Origin: JASFBA01 sp034433695 | GTDB taxonomy: Bacteria > Chloroflexota > Chloroflexia > DTKN01 | NCBI GenBank assembly: GCA_034433695.1 | Contig: DAOUAK010000159.1 | Span: forward strand, 1 to 42,251 | Reading direction: 5' to 3' | Length of the DNA: 42,251 nucleotides | In this document: positions 1 through 9,021 of the stretch, one piece after another | How the letters are laid out: every line of letters starts with the position of its first letter | Numbering within the stretch: the first letter of the stretch is position 1 | Notes under the pieces: model-generated | Seen by the model: the letters and a program-made list of their open reading frames with translations, nothing else | Databases searched by the model: none | What the model was told of the DNA's origin: nothing | Program-made: the position numbers and the translations under genes

Positions 1-1
1 G

Positions 2-1639
2 GCGGCCGGAATTCCCCGGTCGCCCTCGCCCACCCCCGCCCGTCCCCTCCCTACGGCCACGCCGCTTCCCCCGGCGAACCTGCCTCACACCCTCATCGCC
101 GACGACCGTTTCACCTATGCGCCCGATTTCTACACCGCCGAGGTGCAGGCCTTTCTGGAAGAGCAGGGAAGCGTCCTGGCCCGGTCTACCATCCCCCTGG
201 GCGATGGAGAGGATTCCTTCGCCCACGCTCTGGTCGGCCAGTGCATCCGTTATAGCCTCAATCCAAAGGTTCTCCTGGCCCTTCTGGAGGTGCAGAGCGG
301 CCTGGTTCGAGGAAGGGAGGGAGGGGCAGAAGGCCGGGAAGTTGCTTCCCGGCTGGACTATGCCTTCGGCTACCGGCAGGCGGAATGGCGCGGGCTGGGC
401 CGCCAACTGGAGTGGGCCGCCTATACCCTGGCCGTGTCGTTCCGTCGGGAGGGGCTGGCCTTTCCCCGACTGACCGACGGCAAACGGGCCACCGTCCCCA
501 GCGAGGCCAACGCGGCCACCCGGGCCCTTTTGCGCCTCCTGGCCTATACCGCCGACTCCCGGCGTTTTGCCCGGCTGCGTTCTTCCGATGAAGGCTCGTT
601 CGTGGCCACCTACCGCGAACTCTTCGGGGAGGACCCCCGGATGCCGCTGGAGTCCCCCCCGCCGCCGGCCCAGGAGCCGTTCCTGTGGCCGCCCTATGGG
701 GGAAGTCCGGTCGCGCTCTCCTATTTCGACCATGAATACCCCACCTTTGAGGAAAACGGCACCATCCTGACCTACAGCGGCGAGCGCGGACACGGCTCCT
801 ACGACGGCCACGATGGCTGGGATTACGCTCTCCCGGCCGGCTCCCCCGTCCTGGCGGCGGCGGCCGGCCGGGTGGTCTTTGCCGGCTTCCTGGACACGGG
901 ATGTGCCACGCCGGCCGGACTGGTCGTCCTGGACCACGGTCAGGGTTACCGCACCCTCTACTGGCACCTGGAGGGCATCGAGGTCGCCGAAGGGCAAGAG
1001 GTCCGCCGTGGGGCGCGCCTGGGCACGGCAGGCAGCACCGGTTGCTCCTCCGGGCCGCACCTGCACCTGGGCGTCGAGTTCCTGGGGCGGGATGTGGACC
1101 CCTATGGCTGGTGCGGGAGCCCGACGACGCCCGAGGACCCCTGGGCCGTCCATCCGGCCGGCGCTCCCAGCTGCTGGCTCTGGGCCAACCGTCCTTCCCC
1201 CTGTCCGATGCCGGCCGGAGCCATTGTGGTGGACGAGGAGGGAGCGGGGTTTGAAAAAAGTCCGGCCCTCTGGCATGAGGCCCCGGTGGGATATGGAGGA
1301 CACGCCTTCTGGACCCTCTCCACCGTCGAGGCCGCCCGGAGTATCCATCGGGGCGTGTGGCGGCCGAACCTTCCGGAGGCCGGCCGCTACTTCCTCTACG
1401 CCCACATCCCCTGGTACGATACCGGCCATCCGGATACGGCCCGGGCCCGCTACCACATCCGCCATGCTAACGGAGAGACCACCCTGACGGTCAACCAGGC
1501 CGATTCGGCCGGCCTGTGGCTTCCGCTGGGAGAGTACTACTTCGCCCAGGGGGCCCGGGGCTATGTCTACTTAGACGAAGCCACCGGAGAGGAGGGGAAG
1601 ACGGTCTGGTTCGATGCCCTGGTCTGGGTGCGAGAATAG
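2..1639 (+). CDS. M23 (LytM-type) metallopeptidase with C-terminal golvesin-like domain, 5'-truncated
   Basis: The reading frame is open from the first bases of the window, so the true start lies upstream; a GTG at 143 is only an internal codon. The visible part starts with a Pro/Thr/Ser-rich linker typical of exported Chloroflexota proteins. It is followed by a helical region and then a peptidase M23 domain: the zinc motif HxxxD (His codon 809, Asp codon 821) and the second motif HLH (codons 1058-1066, in GPHLHLGVEF). Family knowledge: such enzymes cut peptidoglycan cross-bridges or act as scaffolds. The last ~110 residues (from WTLSTVEAA to FDALVWVRE) resemble the golvesin/xanthan-lyase-like beta domain often found at the end of secreted enzymes. 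All expected zinc ligands that I can check are present, so it is probably active outside the cell. Its stop is 40 bp from the stop of the convergent solute-binding protein gene, and I see no clear terminator there. Confidence 0.88.
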   Translation, partial: AAGIPRSPSPTPARPLPTATPLPPANLPHTLIADDRFTYAPDFYTAEVQAFLEEQGSVLARSTIPLGDGEDSFAHALVGQCIRYSLNPKVLLALLEVQSGLVRGREGGAEGREVASRLDYAFGYRQAEWRGLGRQLEWAAYTLAVSFRREGLAFPRLTDGKRATVPSEANAATRALLRLLAYTADSRRFARLRSSDEGSFVATYRELFGEDPRMPLESPPPPAQEPFLWPPYGGSPVALSYFDHEYPTFEENGTILTYSGERGHGSYDGHDGWDYALPAGSPVLAAAAGRVVFAGFLDTGCATPAGLVVLDHGQGYRTLYWHLEGIEVAEGQEVRRGARLGTAGSTGCSSGPHLHLGVEFLGRDVDPYGWCGSPTTPEDPWAVHPAGAPSCWLWANRPSPCPMPAGAIVVDEEGAGFEKSPALWHEAPVGYGGHAFWTLSTVEAARSIHRGVWRPNLPEAGRYFLYAHIPWYDTGHPDTARARYHIRHANGETTLTVNQADSAGLWLPLGEYYFAQGARGYVYLDEATGEEGKTVWFDALVWVRE

Positions 1640-1679
1640 GTGTACACTCCTCAGAGCCATTTCCGTCCCCCTGGGAACC

Positions 1680-3368
1680 CTATGGCCGGATATACCAGCG
1701 CTCGATATTCCAGAAAAAGTTCGGCGTCTCCCACCGAATCGGTCCGTCGGCGGAGGTCAACCGGGCGTCGGCGACCAGGTAAAGCGGGTCGCCCCAGAGG
1801 AGGTAGTAAGGCAGATCGCGCTCGAGCACCTCCTGTAGTTGCCGATAGATTTCCCGGCGGTCGTCGGGGTCGTAGGTGTCGCGGCCGGCCAGAAGGACGC
1901 GGTCGGCCTCCTCGCTCCGGTAGGCGACAAAGTTATACAGGTTTTCCCGCCTGTCCCCTTCCCCCTGCCAGGCCTGGGAGGAGTGAAAGAGGTAAAAGAG
2001 GTCCGGATCCGGCCCCAGGTTGCGCCACTGCATACAGAGGAGGTCAAAGTCGTGAGGGGGACGCAGTTTGGCGGCGATGACGCTCTGGAAGTCGGCCGGG
2101 ACGACCTCCACGGCGATCCCGACGGCCCGGACCTGCTCGGCCATCTGCTGGCAGGCCCGGAGGCGCTCCGGGGCGTCGGCGCGGACGTAGAGGCGCGCCG
2201 TGAGCGGCCGGCCGTCCTTTTCCACAATGCCGTCGCCGTCGCCATCGCTCCAGCCGGCCTCGGCCAGGGTGGCCCGGACCTGGGCCGGGTCCGGCGTCCG
2301 GGGAGGCATTTCGGCATAGGCCCAGTTCGGCGGCAGGATGGGCGAACGGAGCGGCACTCCCTCCCCGCCGGTGGCTTCCCGGACGACGGCCTCCTGGTCC
2401 ACGGCCAGGGCCCAGGCCCGACGCAGGGCGGGATCGGCAAAGGGCCGGCCGTCGCGCAGATTAAAGGCCAGGAAGGTATACTGCGGGGCCAGGTAGCGGG
2501 CCAGGCGGAGCGGCCGCTGTGCGGGGCTCTCCCGGAGCGCCCGGTAGACTTCCGGCGGGACCTGGGCCAGGTGCAGGTCGCCCTGGCGCAGGGCGATCTC
2601 CGTCACCTGCGGGTTCGGGGCGACGAGGAAGGCCACCTGGTCCAGAAAAGGGGGAGGCCCGTAGTAGTAAGGGTTGCGCTCCAGCACGAGGGCCTGCCCC
2701 GGCCAACGCTCCTTCAGGAGAAAGGGGCCGCTGGACACCGGGGCGCTCAGGAGGTCGGCCTCCTGGAGGGCCTGAGGGGAGAGGTCGGCCCAGACGTGCC
2801 GGGGCAGGATGGGAAAGGAGACGTCGGCGAGCAGGCCGGCCAGCCGCCGGTTCAGGACGAAGACGACGGTATCGGAGAACGGAGCCGTCACCGCCGCCAC
2901 ATAGTCGTGCAGGTCGGCCTGCAGGCCCAGGCGCACCTCCCAGGCGCGCAGCATCTCCCAGGTGAAACGCACATCCTCCGTCGTAAGCGGTGCGCCGTCG
3001 CTCCAGCGCAGCCCCGGCCGCAGGGTGAAGGTGACCTCCAATCCATCGGGGGAGATCTGCCACCGTTCGGCCAGGTCCGGCCGGGGGAGAAGGCGGTCAT
3101 CCAGGCGGGTCAGTCCGGCATACAGGAGGTGCAGGACCCAGCCGGCCTCGGCATCTTCGGCCAGAAGGAGAGGGGACAGGCGCTCCAGGTCGTGGGAAAG
3201 GCGCACATTCAGCCGGCCGCCCACCCGGGGGTCTGGGGTCGGGCCGGGAGAGGGAGGGGACACCGTCGGGGTAGGGGTAGATTCCGGCAGCCTTTCCGGC
3301 GGAGCGGCGCAGCCGGCCAGCAAAAAAGAGGTCAGCAAGAAAAAGCCGAGCACTCGGCGTATGATCAT
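1680..3368 (-). CDS. ABC transporter substrate-binding lipoprotein, family 5 (peptide/nickel/opine type)
   Basis: This is a 562-residue extracytoplasmic solute-binding protein. The N-terminus has a short basic stretch, a hydrophobic core and a lipobox ending LLAGC (Cys20), then a Pro/Thr/Ser linker, so it is a membrane-anchored lipoprotein. The fold signatures of SBP_bac_5 are clear: 'GGRLNVRLSHDLERLSPLL' near residue 50, 'LRPGLRWSDGAPLTTEDV' around 115-135, and 'RPFADPALRRAWALAVDQ' in the middle. The family binds oligopeptides, nickel or sugars for import; the ligand cannot be told from sequence. No permease or ATPase genes of the same transporter are in the window, so this is an orphan component here. 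The ribosome site is weak (GAGAG, 8 nt before ATG 3368). It lies downstream of the M6 protease on the same strand, separated by two strong hairpins. Confidence 0.9.
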   Translation of the reverse strand: MIIRRVLGFFLLTSFLLAGCAAPPERLPESTPTPTVSPPSPGPTPDPRVGGRLNVRLSHDLERLSPLLLAEDAEAGWVLHLLYAGLTRLDDRLLPRPDLAERWQISPDGLEVTFTLRPGLRWSDGAPLTTEDVRFTWEMLRAWEVRLGLQADLHDYVAAVTAPFSDTVVFVLNRRLAGLLADVSFPILPRHVWADLSPQALQEADLLSAPVSSGPFLLKERWPGQALVLERNPYYYGPPPFLDQVAFLVAPNPQVTEIALRQGDLHLAQVPPEVYRALRESPAQRPLRLARYLAPQYTFLAFNLRDGRPFADPALRRAWALAVDQEAVVREATGGEGVPLRSPILPPNWAYAEMPPRTPDPAQVRATLAEAGWSDGDGDGIVEKDGRPLTARLYVRADAPERLRACQQMAEQVRAVGIAVEVVPADFQSVIAAKLRPPHDFDLLCMQWRNLGPDPDLFYLFHSSQAWQGEGDRRENLYNFVAYRSEEADRVLLAGRDTYDPDDRREIYRQLQEVLERDLPYYLLWGDPLYLVADARLTSADGPIRWETPNFFWNIERWYIRP

Positions 3369-3386
3369 CGAAACACTCTCAGAACG

Positions 3387-3421
3387 GGGGAAGGGGCGCA
3401 GTCGGGCTACGCCCCTTCCCC
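3387..3421 (-). terminator. Strong GC hairpin in the leader of the solute-binding protein gene
   Basis: Perfect 12-bp inverted repeat: GGGGAAGGGGCG (3387-3398) and CGCCCCTTCCCC (3410-3421) with an 11-nt loop. It is immediately upstream of the solute-binding protein start (3368) and downstream of the M6 protease stop. There is no U tract on the minus strand, so it is a terminator/attenuator or mRNA-processing candidate rather than a classic intrinsic terminator. Confidence 0.5.
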
Positions 3422-3422
3422 A

Positions 3423-3450
3423 GGGGCCGCTTGCCCGGGCAAACGGCCCC
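3423..3450 (-). terminator. Second hairpin, directly after the M6 protease stop codon
   Basis: Nearly perfect palindrome: GGGGCCG-c-TTGCCC pairs with GGGCAA-a-CGGCCCC, with one internal mismatch and almost no loop. It begins 2 nt after the protease stop (TAA, 3452-3454). As RNA it would form a very stable stem. No U run follows on the minus strand. Together with the hairpin at 3387-3421 it would separate expression of the protease from the downstream lipoprotein. Confidence 0.5.
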
Positions 3451-3451
3451 T

Positions 3452-6400
3452 TTATCTACCGGAAGAAACAGGAAAGGTTTGCGCCTTGAAAAGCAACGGC
3501 AGGTACACCCGGTACTCGATTCGCCCGCCGAACTGGACGAGCGACCAGGCGTACACGCGCGTTTCCACATTCGGCGAACCGGTAAACCGCACGAGGTTGT
3601 CTACCGTTGTGCCGGGGCGCAGGTCGTTCCGGGCCTGCACCACCACCTGGAAGGTACGTTCCTCTCCCCGGGGAAGTGGCCCGCCGCTCCAGTAGACGGT
3701 ATGGGCGGTTTCGCTGTACCAGGCCCCGCCGGTCACGGTGATCAGTTCCACCTCGGCCGGCAGCGCATCTTCCATGTACGGGTCGTTGGCCTGGCAGCCC
3801 TCATTGCGGAGGGTGATGGTGTAGGTGAAGAGGTCGCCGGGGTGGATGAATTCCATCGCCGTAACATCGCCGGCAAAACGGGGACCTACCCTCAGGTCGG
3901 CCGTCAGGGTGTAGGTTTTGGTGGGGATGCTGCCGACGATATGGGCCACGGCGGTGAGCGGGCCGTAGGAAGCCGCCGGGTCCACCTGCACCGTGAAGGT
4001 AAGGAGGCCATCGGGGGTATGGAGGACCTTGCCGCCCAGTTCGCCGGACCAGTTCAGGCTTCCGCCGACCAGCGTGGTCGAGGGCGGAAGCGTTACGGTG
4101 ACGTCGGCGGTGTAGGTATAGGAGGCGCTATCCTTCAGGGTCAGGTAGAAGGTCGCCTGCTCTCCGGGGCAGAGGGCCTCGGGTTCCACCCGCATATCCC
4201 CGACGAAGGTATCGGTATCGCGCCAGACCCGGATGCGGGCCCAGGACATGTCCGGAGCCTGCTCCAGGACCTGGACATGGATGCCGTAGTTGTGCTCGCC
4301 GGGGTTGCCCGTGCCGCCGAACCACTGCCACTCCTGGCTGAGCCAGTTCCAGCGCGGCCAGGAGCCGGTCTGCCAGTAGGGGGGGATTCCCTCTTCATCG
4401 AGGATCTGGACCAGGTCGCCGTCATAGTTGGGGGGAGCGACGCCGTAATCCTGGGGGGCCGGGATGACGACGCTGGCGTCCCAATCCACCGTGACCGAGT
4501 AGAGGTCGTAGGGGTAGGGAGTGGCCTCCAGGCCGGGGTAATAGCCCAGGGAGTCGTGGAAGGCCGGGACGGCCGGCCGCGAGGGGTAGTTACCCGGCGG
4601 GAAGGGTTCAAAGTAGGTGTTGGTGAAGGGAACGGTATCGTTCAGGCTAAAGGCGGCATCGCGCATCTGCGTGCGCCCCCACAGGTTGGCCTCTTCCCAG
4701 CCGAGCATCAGTTCATAGTCGGGGAAATCGGGGTCCCGCCAGGGTTCAAAGTGGGCATCCACAAGGAGCATCATTCCCTTGGGCCCCAGGCTGGGGCCTT
4801 CGCCGCTGGCGATCGTATCCCGGATCTCGTTGGCCCCGTAGCGGTCGTTGTTGTACCAGATCAGCAGGCCAAAGTCGTTGATGCCATAGCGTCCCTGGAC
4901 CAGTCCCCGGTCGAAGCCGTCGCGGTTGCGCCACTCGAGGTAATAGCGATGGGAGAAGTGGATCGTCCCGTCGGAGTAGTACCAGTAGCCGTTGTTGAGC
5001 CAGTGCGTTTCGCCGCTCTCCAGGTCGTCGAAAAAGACGCGGCCGGCATCGGTGTCTATAGCGATGTCGTCAATGTACCAGCCTCCGCCCAGGACGGCCC
5101 AGTCGGTACCATAACGGATGCGCAATCGCACATCGGGCAGACCGCAGTACTGGGTGAGGGTATAGGCCAGGAGGTGCCAGTCCCCGGTATGATCGGGACC
5201 GCACGCGTTGGCGGCATCGGCGTAGCCGGTCAGGCCGGGTAGGTCCTCCTCGGTAAAGTACCAGTTGGGGTCGTGCTCACGGGTGGTATGGGTGCCGGTG
5301 ATGCCCCGCCAGGTGAGGCCGCCGTCGGTAGAGGCCTGGATGAAGCCAAAGTCCCAGCAATCTTCCAGGTCCCACCAGGACATCATCTTCAGGGTAGCCG
5401 TGGTGCAGGTGGAGAGGTAGGTGCTCAGGGTCGGTGTGAGGACCAGGATGGCGTTGCGTTCGTCGGTGGCCCCGCCCCAGTAGTAGTGCTGTCCGCTATA
5501 GGGGGGAACCGGCAGGGTCACGATCTGGTCGGGCAACTCGATCAGGACGCTTCGCTCGGTGCCGGGAGGGGGATCGCTGGACTCACCCAGGATGTACTCT
5601 GTCGGCGGCATGGAGGGGTTCCAGACGGCCGGATCCAGCCAGCCCAGCCAGTCCCGGTGCATGGGGTCGAGTTGTGGGGGAACGGCCCCGTAGGGGTCGC
5701 CGCCGCCCCAGTCATCGGCCATCAGGGTCCAGAAGCCGGCCGAGGTCTCGCCGCCGCCGTAGGAGTAGAGGTCGGAGGCTCCAAGGTCGTGAGCAAACTC
5801 GTGGGCAAAGACTCCGGTGCCACCGTTTTCCGGCATCAGGGTATAGGGGCCCAGGGCAATGCCGGGCGCGACCGGCAGGCCATCGGGGTAGTTGACGAAC
5901 GATTTGTGCGACCAGAGGGTATGTTCTCCCACCATGGCACCGGAGGCGGTGGGGCGGTTCAGGAGGACCGTGGCATCCTCTTCACCCAGCCAGGCGTGCA
6001 CGATCAGCACGCGGTCGAGCAGGCCGTCGCCGTCGCCATCCCAGCGCGACCAGTCCAGGTCCGGGTAGGCCGCATTCACGGCGGCGATGGTATCCTCCAG
6101 GAAGGAGCGCATGTTGCCGGCTCCGGGAATGGCCCCGCTACTTGCGCCGCCGCCCGAACGGGCCCCCGGGCAACGGTCGGCTCCGTACCAGGCCAGGGAG
6201 TGGGGGACGGATACCCAGCCGATGACATCGCCGGTAACGGTGTAGAGCCCGTGCGATTCCAGCCAGTAGAAGTTGCGCAGGGAATAGCCGCGCAGGTCCT
6301 GGATGACCTGCTCGGTGGGGCTGGAGGCGGTGGTGTAGGAGATCAGGATGCCGTCGCCGAAGAGCATCTGCATATAGTGCTCCGGGTTGAAATCCTCCGT

Positions 6401-6970
6401 CCAGATGGCATGGACGGCGCGGTCGTCGGCGGAGGGAGGGCGCTGGATGTCGTTATGGAGCGGGCCGGTGTAGGTCAGGCGGGTCGTCTGGGTGATGATC
6501 TTGGAACAATCGCCGACGATCACGTTCCCCTGGAAGTCGCGCACGGCTTCGCCGGTATCGGCCCGGCCGTAGGGGTCCCACTGCGAACCCGAGGAGGGGT
6601 CGCCGGGCGTGATCGGGGCGGTCCAGGTGAGGATGTCGGTTCCGCCAAAGTCCACCAGGATGACCAGGAGGCGGTCGGTGCCGGTTTTCGCCAGCAGGTC
6701 GGCCTGAAGGGTGTTCCCGCTTTGCCGCAAGCGCAGTCGCTCCTGGATGCGCTGACGTTCCAGGGGATTGGGCCAATCGAGGGGGATTTTGGTTCCCTCC
6801 AGGGTCAGAGGGCCGCCCCCGTCGAGCGGGATGACCGGGGATACCCGGGTTGACTTCTCGGGCAGATTTCCCGTAACGCCGACCGGCGGGCCGGCCTGCC
6901 CGGCCAGAGGGAGCAGCGGGAGGGCAAGGCATACCAAAGCCAAGGTGACCAACATCTGCCGGATTTTCAT
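3452..6970 (-). CDS. Secreted M6-family (immune inhibitor A-like) metalloprotease
   Basis: 1172 residues from ATG 6970, chosen because an AGGAGG-type site lies 5 nt upstream and a clean signal peptide follows (MKIRQMLVTLALVCLALPLL...GQA). The longer frame back to 7057 adds 29 residues with no signal-peptide character. The catalytic zinc motif is HEFAH in 'GVFAHEFAHDLGASDLYS', and the surroundings (DGDGDGLLDRVLIVHAWLG upstream, WTLMADDWGGGDPYG downstream) fit peptidase M6. Family knowledge: these cleave extracellular proteins. C-terminal to the catalytic region come a MAM-like or jelly-roll segment (FFDDLESG...) and at least two DUF11/CARDB-like Ig-type repeats (DVTVTLPPSTTLVGG; DLFTYTITLRNEGCQ). 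The protein ends in VYLPLLFKA plus a short tail, a motif I associate with exported Chloroflexota proteins. The promoter at 7138-7166 fits this gene. Confidence 0.92.
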   Translation of the reverse strand: MKIRQMLVTLALVCLALPLLPLAGQAGPPVGVTGNLPEKSTRVSPVIPLDGGGPLTLEGTKIPLDWPNPLERQRIQERLRLRQSGNTLQADLLAKTGTDRLLVILVDFGGTDILTWTAPITPGDPSSGSQWDPYGRADTGEAVRDFQGNVIVGDCSKIITQTTRLTYTGPLHNDIQRPPSADDRAVHAIWTEDFNPEHYMQMLFGDGILISYTTASSPTEQVIQDLRGYSLRNFYWLESHGLYTVTGDVIGWVSVPHSLAWYGADRCPGARSGGGASSGAIPGAGNMRSFLEDTIAAVNAAYPDLDWSRWDGDGDGLLDRVLIVHAWLGEEDATVLLNRPTASGAMVGEHTLWSHKSFVNYPDGLPVAPGIALGPYTLMPENGGTGVFAHEFAHDLGASDLYSYGGGETSAGFWTLMADDWGGGDPYGAVPPQLDPMHRDWLGWLDPAVWNPSMPPTEYILGESSDPPPGTERSVLIELPDQIVTLPVPPYSGQHYYWGGATDERNAILVLTPTLSTYLSTCTTATLKMMSWWDLEDCWDFGFIQASTDGGLTWRGITGTHTTREHDPNWYFTEEDLPGLTGYADAANACGPDHTGDWHLLAYTLTQYCGLPDVRLRIRYGTDWAVLGGGWYIDDIAIDTDAGRVFFDDLESGETHWLNNGYWYYSDGTIHFSHRYYLEWRNRDGFDRGLVQGRYGINDFGLLIWYNNDRYGANEIRDTIASGEGPSLGPKGMMLLVDAHFEPWRDPDFPDYELMLGWEEANLWGRTQMRDAAFSLNDTVPFTNTYFEPFPPGNYPSRPAVPAFHDSLGYYPGLEATPYPYDLYSVTVDWDASVVIPAPQDYGVAPPNYDGDLVQILDEEGIPPYWQTGSWPRWNWLSQEWQWFGGTGNPGEHNYGIHVQVLEQAPDMSWARIRVWRDTDTFVGDMRVEPEALCPGEQATFYLTLKDSASYTYTADVTVTLPPSTTLVGGSLNWSGELGGKVLHTPDGLLTFTVQVDPAASYGPLTAVAHIVGSIPTKTYTLTADLRVGPRFAGDVTAMEFIHPGDLFTYTITLRNEGCQANDPYMEDALPAEVELITVTGGAWYSETAHTVYWSGGPLPRGEERTFQVVVQARNDLRPGTTVDNLVRFTGSPNVETRVYAWSLVQFGGRIEYRVYLPLLFKAQTFPVSSGR

Positions 6971-7137
6971 CGCTTCTCCTCCTTGTTCGGTAGCCGTTCC
7001 GGTCCTTGGGCCGGAAACTGCGGATTCCGGAGCCGAGGGTTTTTCGCAAGCGACCACCCCCTTTCATGTCGGGCCGGCCCGGGCGCGCGAGCGCCGTTCC
7101 GAAGGGATCGGGAAGTGTGGTCTCGGATTTGCCCGCT

Positions 7138-7166
7138 ATTATAGCATAAGGAAACCGTTTTTGCAA
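7138..7166 (-). promoter_or_regulatory. Promoter for the M6 protease
   Basis: On the minus strand: -35 TTGCAA (7166-7161), 17-bp spacer, -10 TATAAT (7143-7138). Its -35 is only 3 bp from the -35 of the divergent promoter at 7170-7198, so the two would compete for RNA polymerase or share a regulator. The untranslated leader to ATG 6970 is about 160 nt. Confidence 0.65.
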
Positions 7167-7169
7167 CGT

Positions 7170-7198
7170 TTGACGCTCTCCGAGGAGTATGCTAGAAT
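7170..7198 (+). promoter_or_regulatory. Promoter for the ABC exporter / ssnA / glk operon
   Basis: -35 TTGACG (7170-7175), 17-bp spacer, -10 TAGAAT (7193-7198). It is about 40 nt before the TTG start of the ABC exporter at 7241, which has GGAGG at 7230-7234. It is divergent from and nearly touching the protease promoter. Confidence 0.65.
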
Positions 7199-7240
7199 TC
7201 GGGACGGTTTCAAGAAAATATCGCCCTTTGGAGGCCTTTC

Positions 7241-8995
7241 TTGAACGTTCTCAAGCGTCTTTTCTTTGCCCTGAAGCCTTACTGGCCCACCTTGACGTTC
7301 ATTGCGGTGATCCTGCTCCTCCAGGCCGGGCTGGAGTTGCTCCCTCCCCTCTTTCAGCGGGCCATTGTGGATGAAGTCATCGAAAGCCGGGACCTGGGCC
7401 GGCTCGGCCTCCTCCTGGGCGGCCTGGTGGCCGCCTATGCCGTGATTCGCCTGGTCAACTTTGGTGATCAATACCTCCGCCATGCCCTGGGTGAAAAGTT
7501 CATCTACGACCTGCGCGTGCGCCTCTACGCCTACCTCCAGCGCCTCTCGCTCTCCTTTTTCGAGCAGACCTCCACCGGCGAACTCATGTCCCGCCTGACC
7601 AACGACGTGAACTCGCTGGAAGATTTCGTCACCCACGGCAGCAGCCTGACGGCGGTGGACCTCCTTCGGCTGGTGGGCACCGGCATCGTGCTCTTCCTTC
7701 TGGACTGGCGACTGGCCCTGGCCGTGCTGGCCCCCATGCCCATCCTGGCGGTCTCCCTGCGCTGGTTCAACCGCAGGGTACGGCCGATGTACCGCCAGGT
7801 GCGGGCACGTCTGGGCGACATCAACGCCCGACTCCAGGATAACCTGGCCGGCATCCGGGTCATCCAGGCCTTTGGGCAGGAGGAAGCCCACTTGGAGCGC
7901 TTTGCCGCCGAAAGCGACGCTTACTACCGCGCCCGTGTGCGCGCCATCCGCACCTGGGCTTCTTTCTTCCCGGCCTTTCGCTTCGTCGCCAGTTGGGGGC
8001 CGGTGCTGGTGCTGGGGGTGGGGGCCTGGCTGGTGGTGCAAGAACGGGCCTCCCTGGGCACGCTGGTGGCCGTGCTCTCCTACACCACCGCCTTCTACGA
8101 ACCGCTGCACCGCCTGACCGAGGTGGATAACGTCATCCAGCAGGCCATCGCCGCCGGCGAACGCATCTTTGAACTGCTCGACCGCGAACCGGAGATTGGC
8201 GATGCCCCGGATGCCGTCGAACTCGAGGAGGTGCGGGGCGAGGTGCGCTTTGAGGATGTGCACTTCCGGTACGGCGGGACCGACGAGGTCCTGCACGATG
8301 TGGATTTCACCATCGCCCCCGGGGAGGTGGTGGCCCTGGTGGGGCCGAGCGGAGCCGGCAAGACGAGCATCGCCAACCTGCTCTGTCGCTTTTACGACCC
8401 GATTCACGGACGGGTGCTTCTGGACGGGCACGACCTGCGAACGATCCGTCTGGATTCTCTGCGCCGGCATGTGGCCGTGGTGCTTCAGGAAACCTTTCTC
8501 TTCAACACCACGGTGCGGGAGAACATCGCCTTCGGCAAACCCGACGCCACGGAGGAAGAAATCGTCGCCGCGGCCCGGGCCGCCAATGCCGACGAGTTCA
8601 TCCGCCAACTCCCCAACGGCTACGATACCGAGATCGGCGAGCGGGGCGTGCGCCTTTCCGGGGGGCAGAAGCAGCGCCTGGCCCTGGCCCGGGCCATCCT
8701 GACCAACCCGCGGGTGCTCATTCTGGACGAAGCCACCTCCTCGGTGGACGCCGAAGCCGAGTACCTGATTCAACAGGCCCTTCAAGAGGTGCTCAAGGGG
8801 CGCACGGCGCTTATCATTGCCCATCGCCTCTCCACGATTCGCAACGCCGACAAGATCATCGCCCTGGAGGGTGGGCGCATCCGCGAGGTGGGGAACCACC
8901 GCGAATTGCTCCGCCGGGGGGGCCTTTACAGCCAGTTGTACCACCGGCAGGTCGAGATGGTCACGGCCGGTGAAGAAACGGGGAAAATGGGGTAG
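7241..8995 (+). CDS. ABC exporter, fused membrane and ATPase domains (MsbA/LmrA-like)
   Basis: 584 residues. The TTG start is supported by GGAGG six bases upstream and by the immediate amphipathic-then-hydrophobic N-terminus. Residues ~1-310 form six transmembrane helices of a type I exporter (ABC_membrane). The nucleotide-binding domain follows with all motifs intact: Walker A GPSGAGKTS, Q-loop in VVLQETFLF, signature LSGGQKQRLALARA, Walker B VLILDEATSS and H-loop IIAHRLSTI. It should work as a homodimer exporting a lipid, peptide or drug; the substrate is unknown. The gene starts a compact plus-strand cluster (26 bp to ssnA-like), which suggests co-transcription but not necessarily a shared function. 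Confidence 0.93.
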   Translation: MNVLKRLFFALKPYWPTLTFIAVILLLQAGLELLPPLFQRAIVDEVIESRDLGRLGLLLGGLVAAYAVIRLVNFGDQYLRHALGEKFIYDLRVRLYAYLQRLSLSFFEQTSTGELMSRLTNDVNSLEDFVTHGSSLTAVDLLRLVGTGIVLFLLDWRLALAVLAPMPILAVSLRWFNRRVRPMYRQVRARLGDINARLQDNLAGIRVIQAFGQEEAHLERFAAESDAYYRARVRAIRTWASFFPAFRFVASWGPVLVLGVGAWLVVQERASLGTLVAVLSYTTAFYEPLHRLTEVDNVIQQAIAAGERIFELLDREPEIGDAPDAVELEEVRGEVRFEDVHFRYGGTDEVLHDVDFTIAPGEVVALVGPSGAGKTSIANLLCRFYDPIHGRVLLDGHDLRTIRLDSLRRHVAVVLQETFLFNTTVRENIAFGKPDATEEEIVAAARAANADEFIRQLPNGYDTEIGERGVRLSGGQKQRLALARAILTNPRVLILDEATSSVDAEAEYLIQQALQEVLKGRTALIIAHRLSTIRNADKIIALEGGRIREVGNHRELLRRGGLYSQLYHRQVEMVTAGEETGKMG

Positions 8996-9021
8996 GCCGC
9001 CCTTTTCCAGGAGGACCTCGG

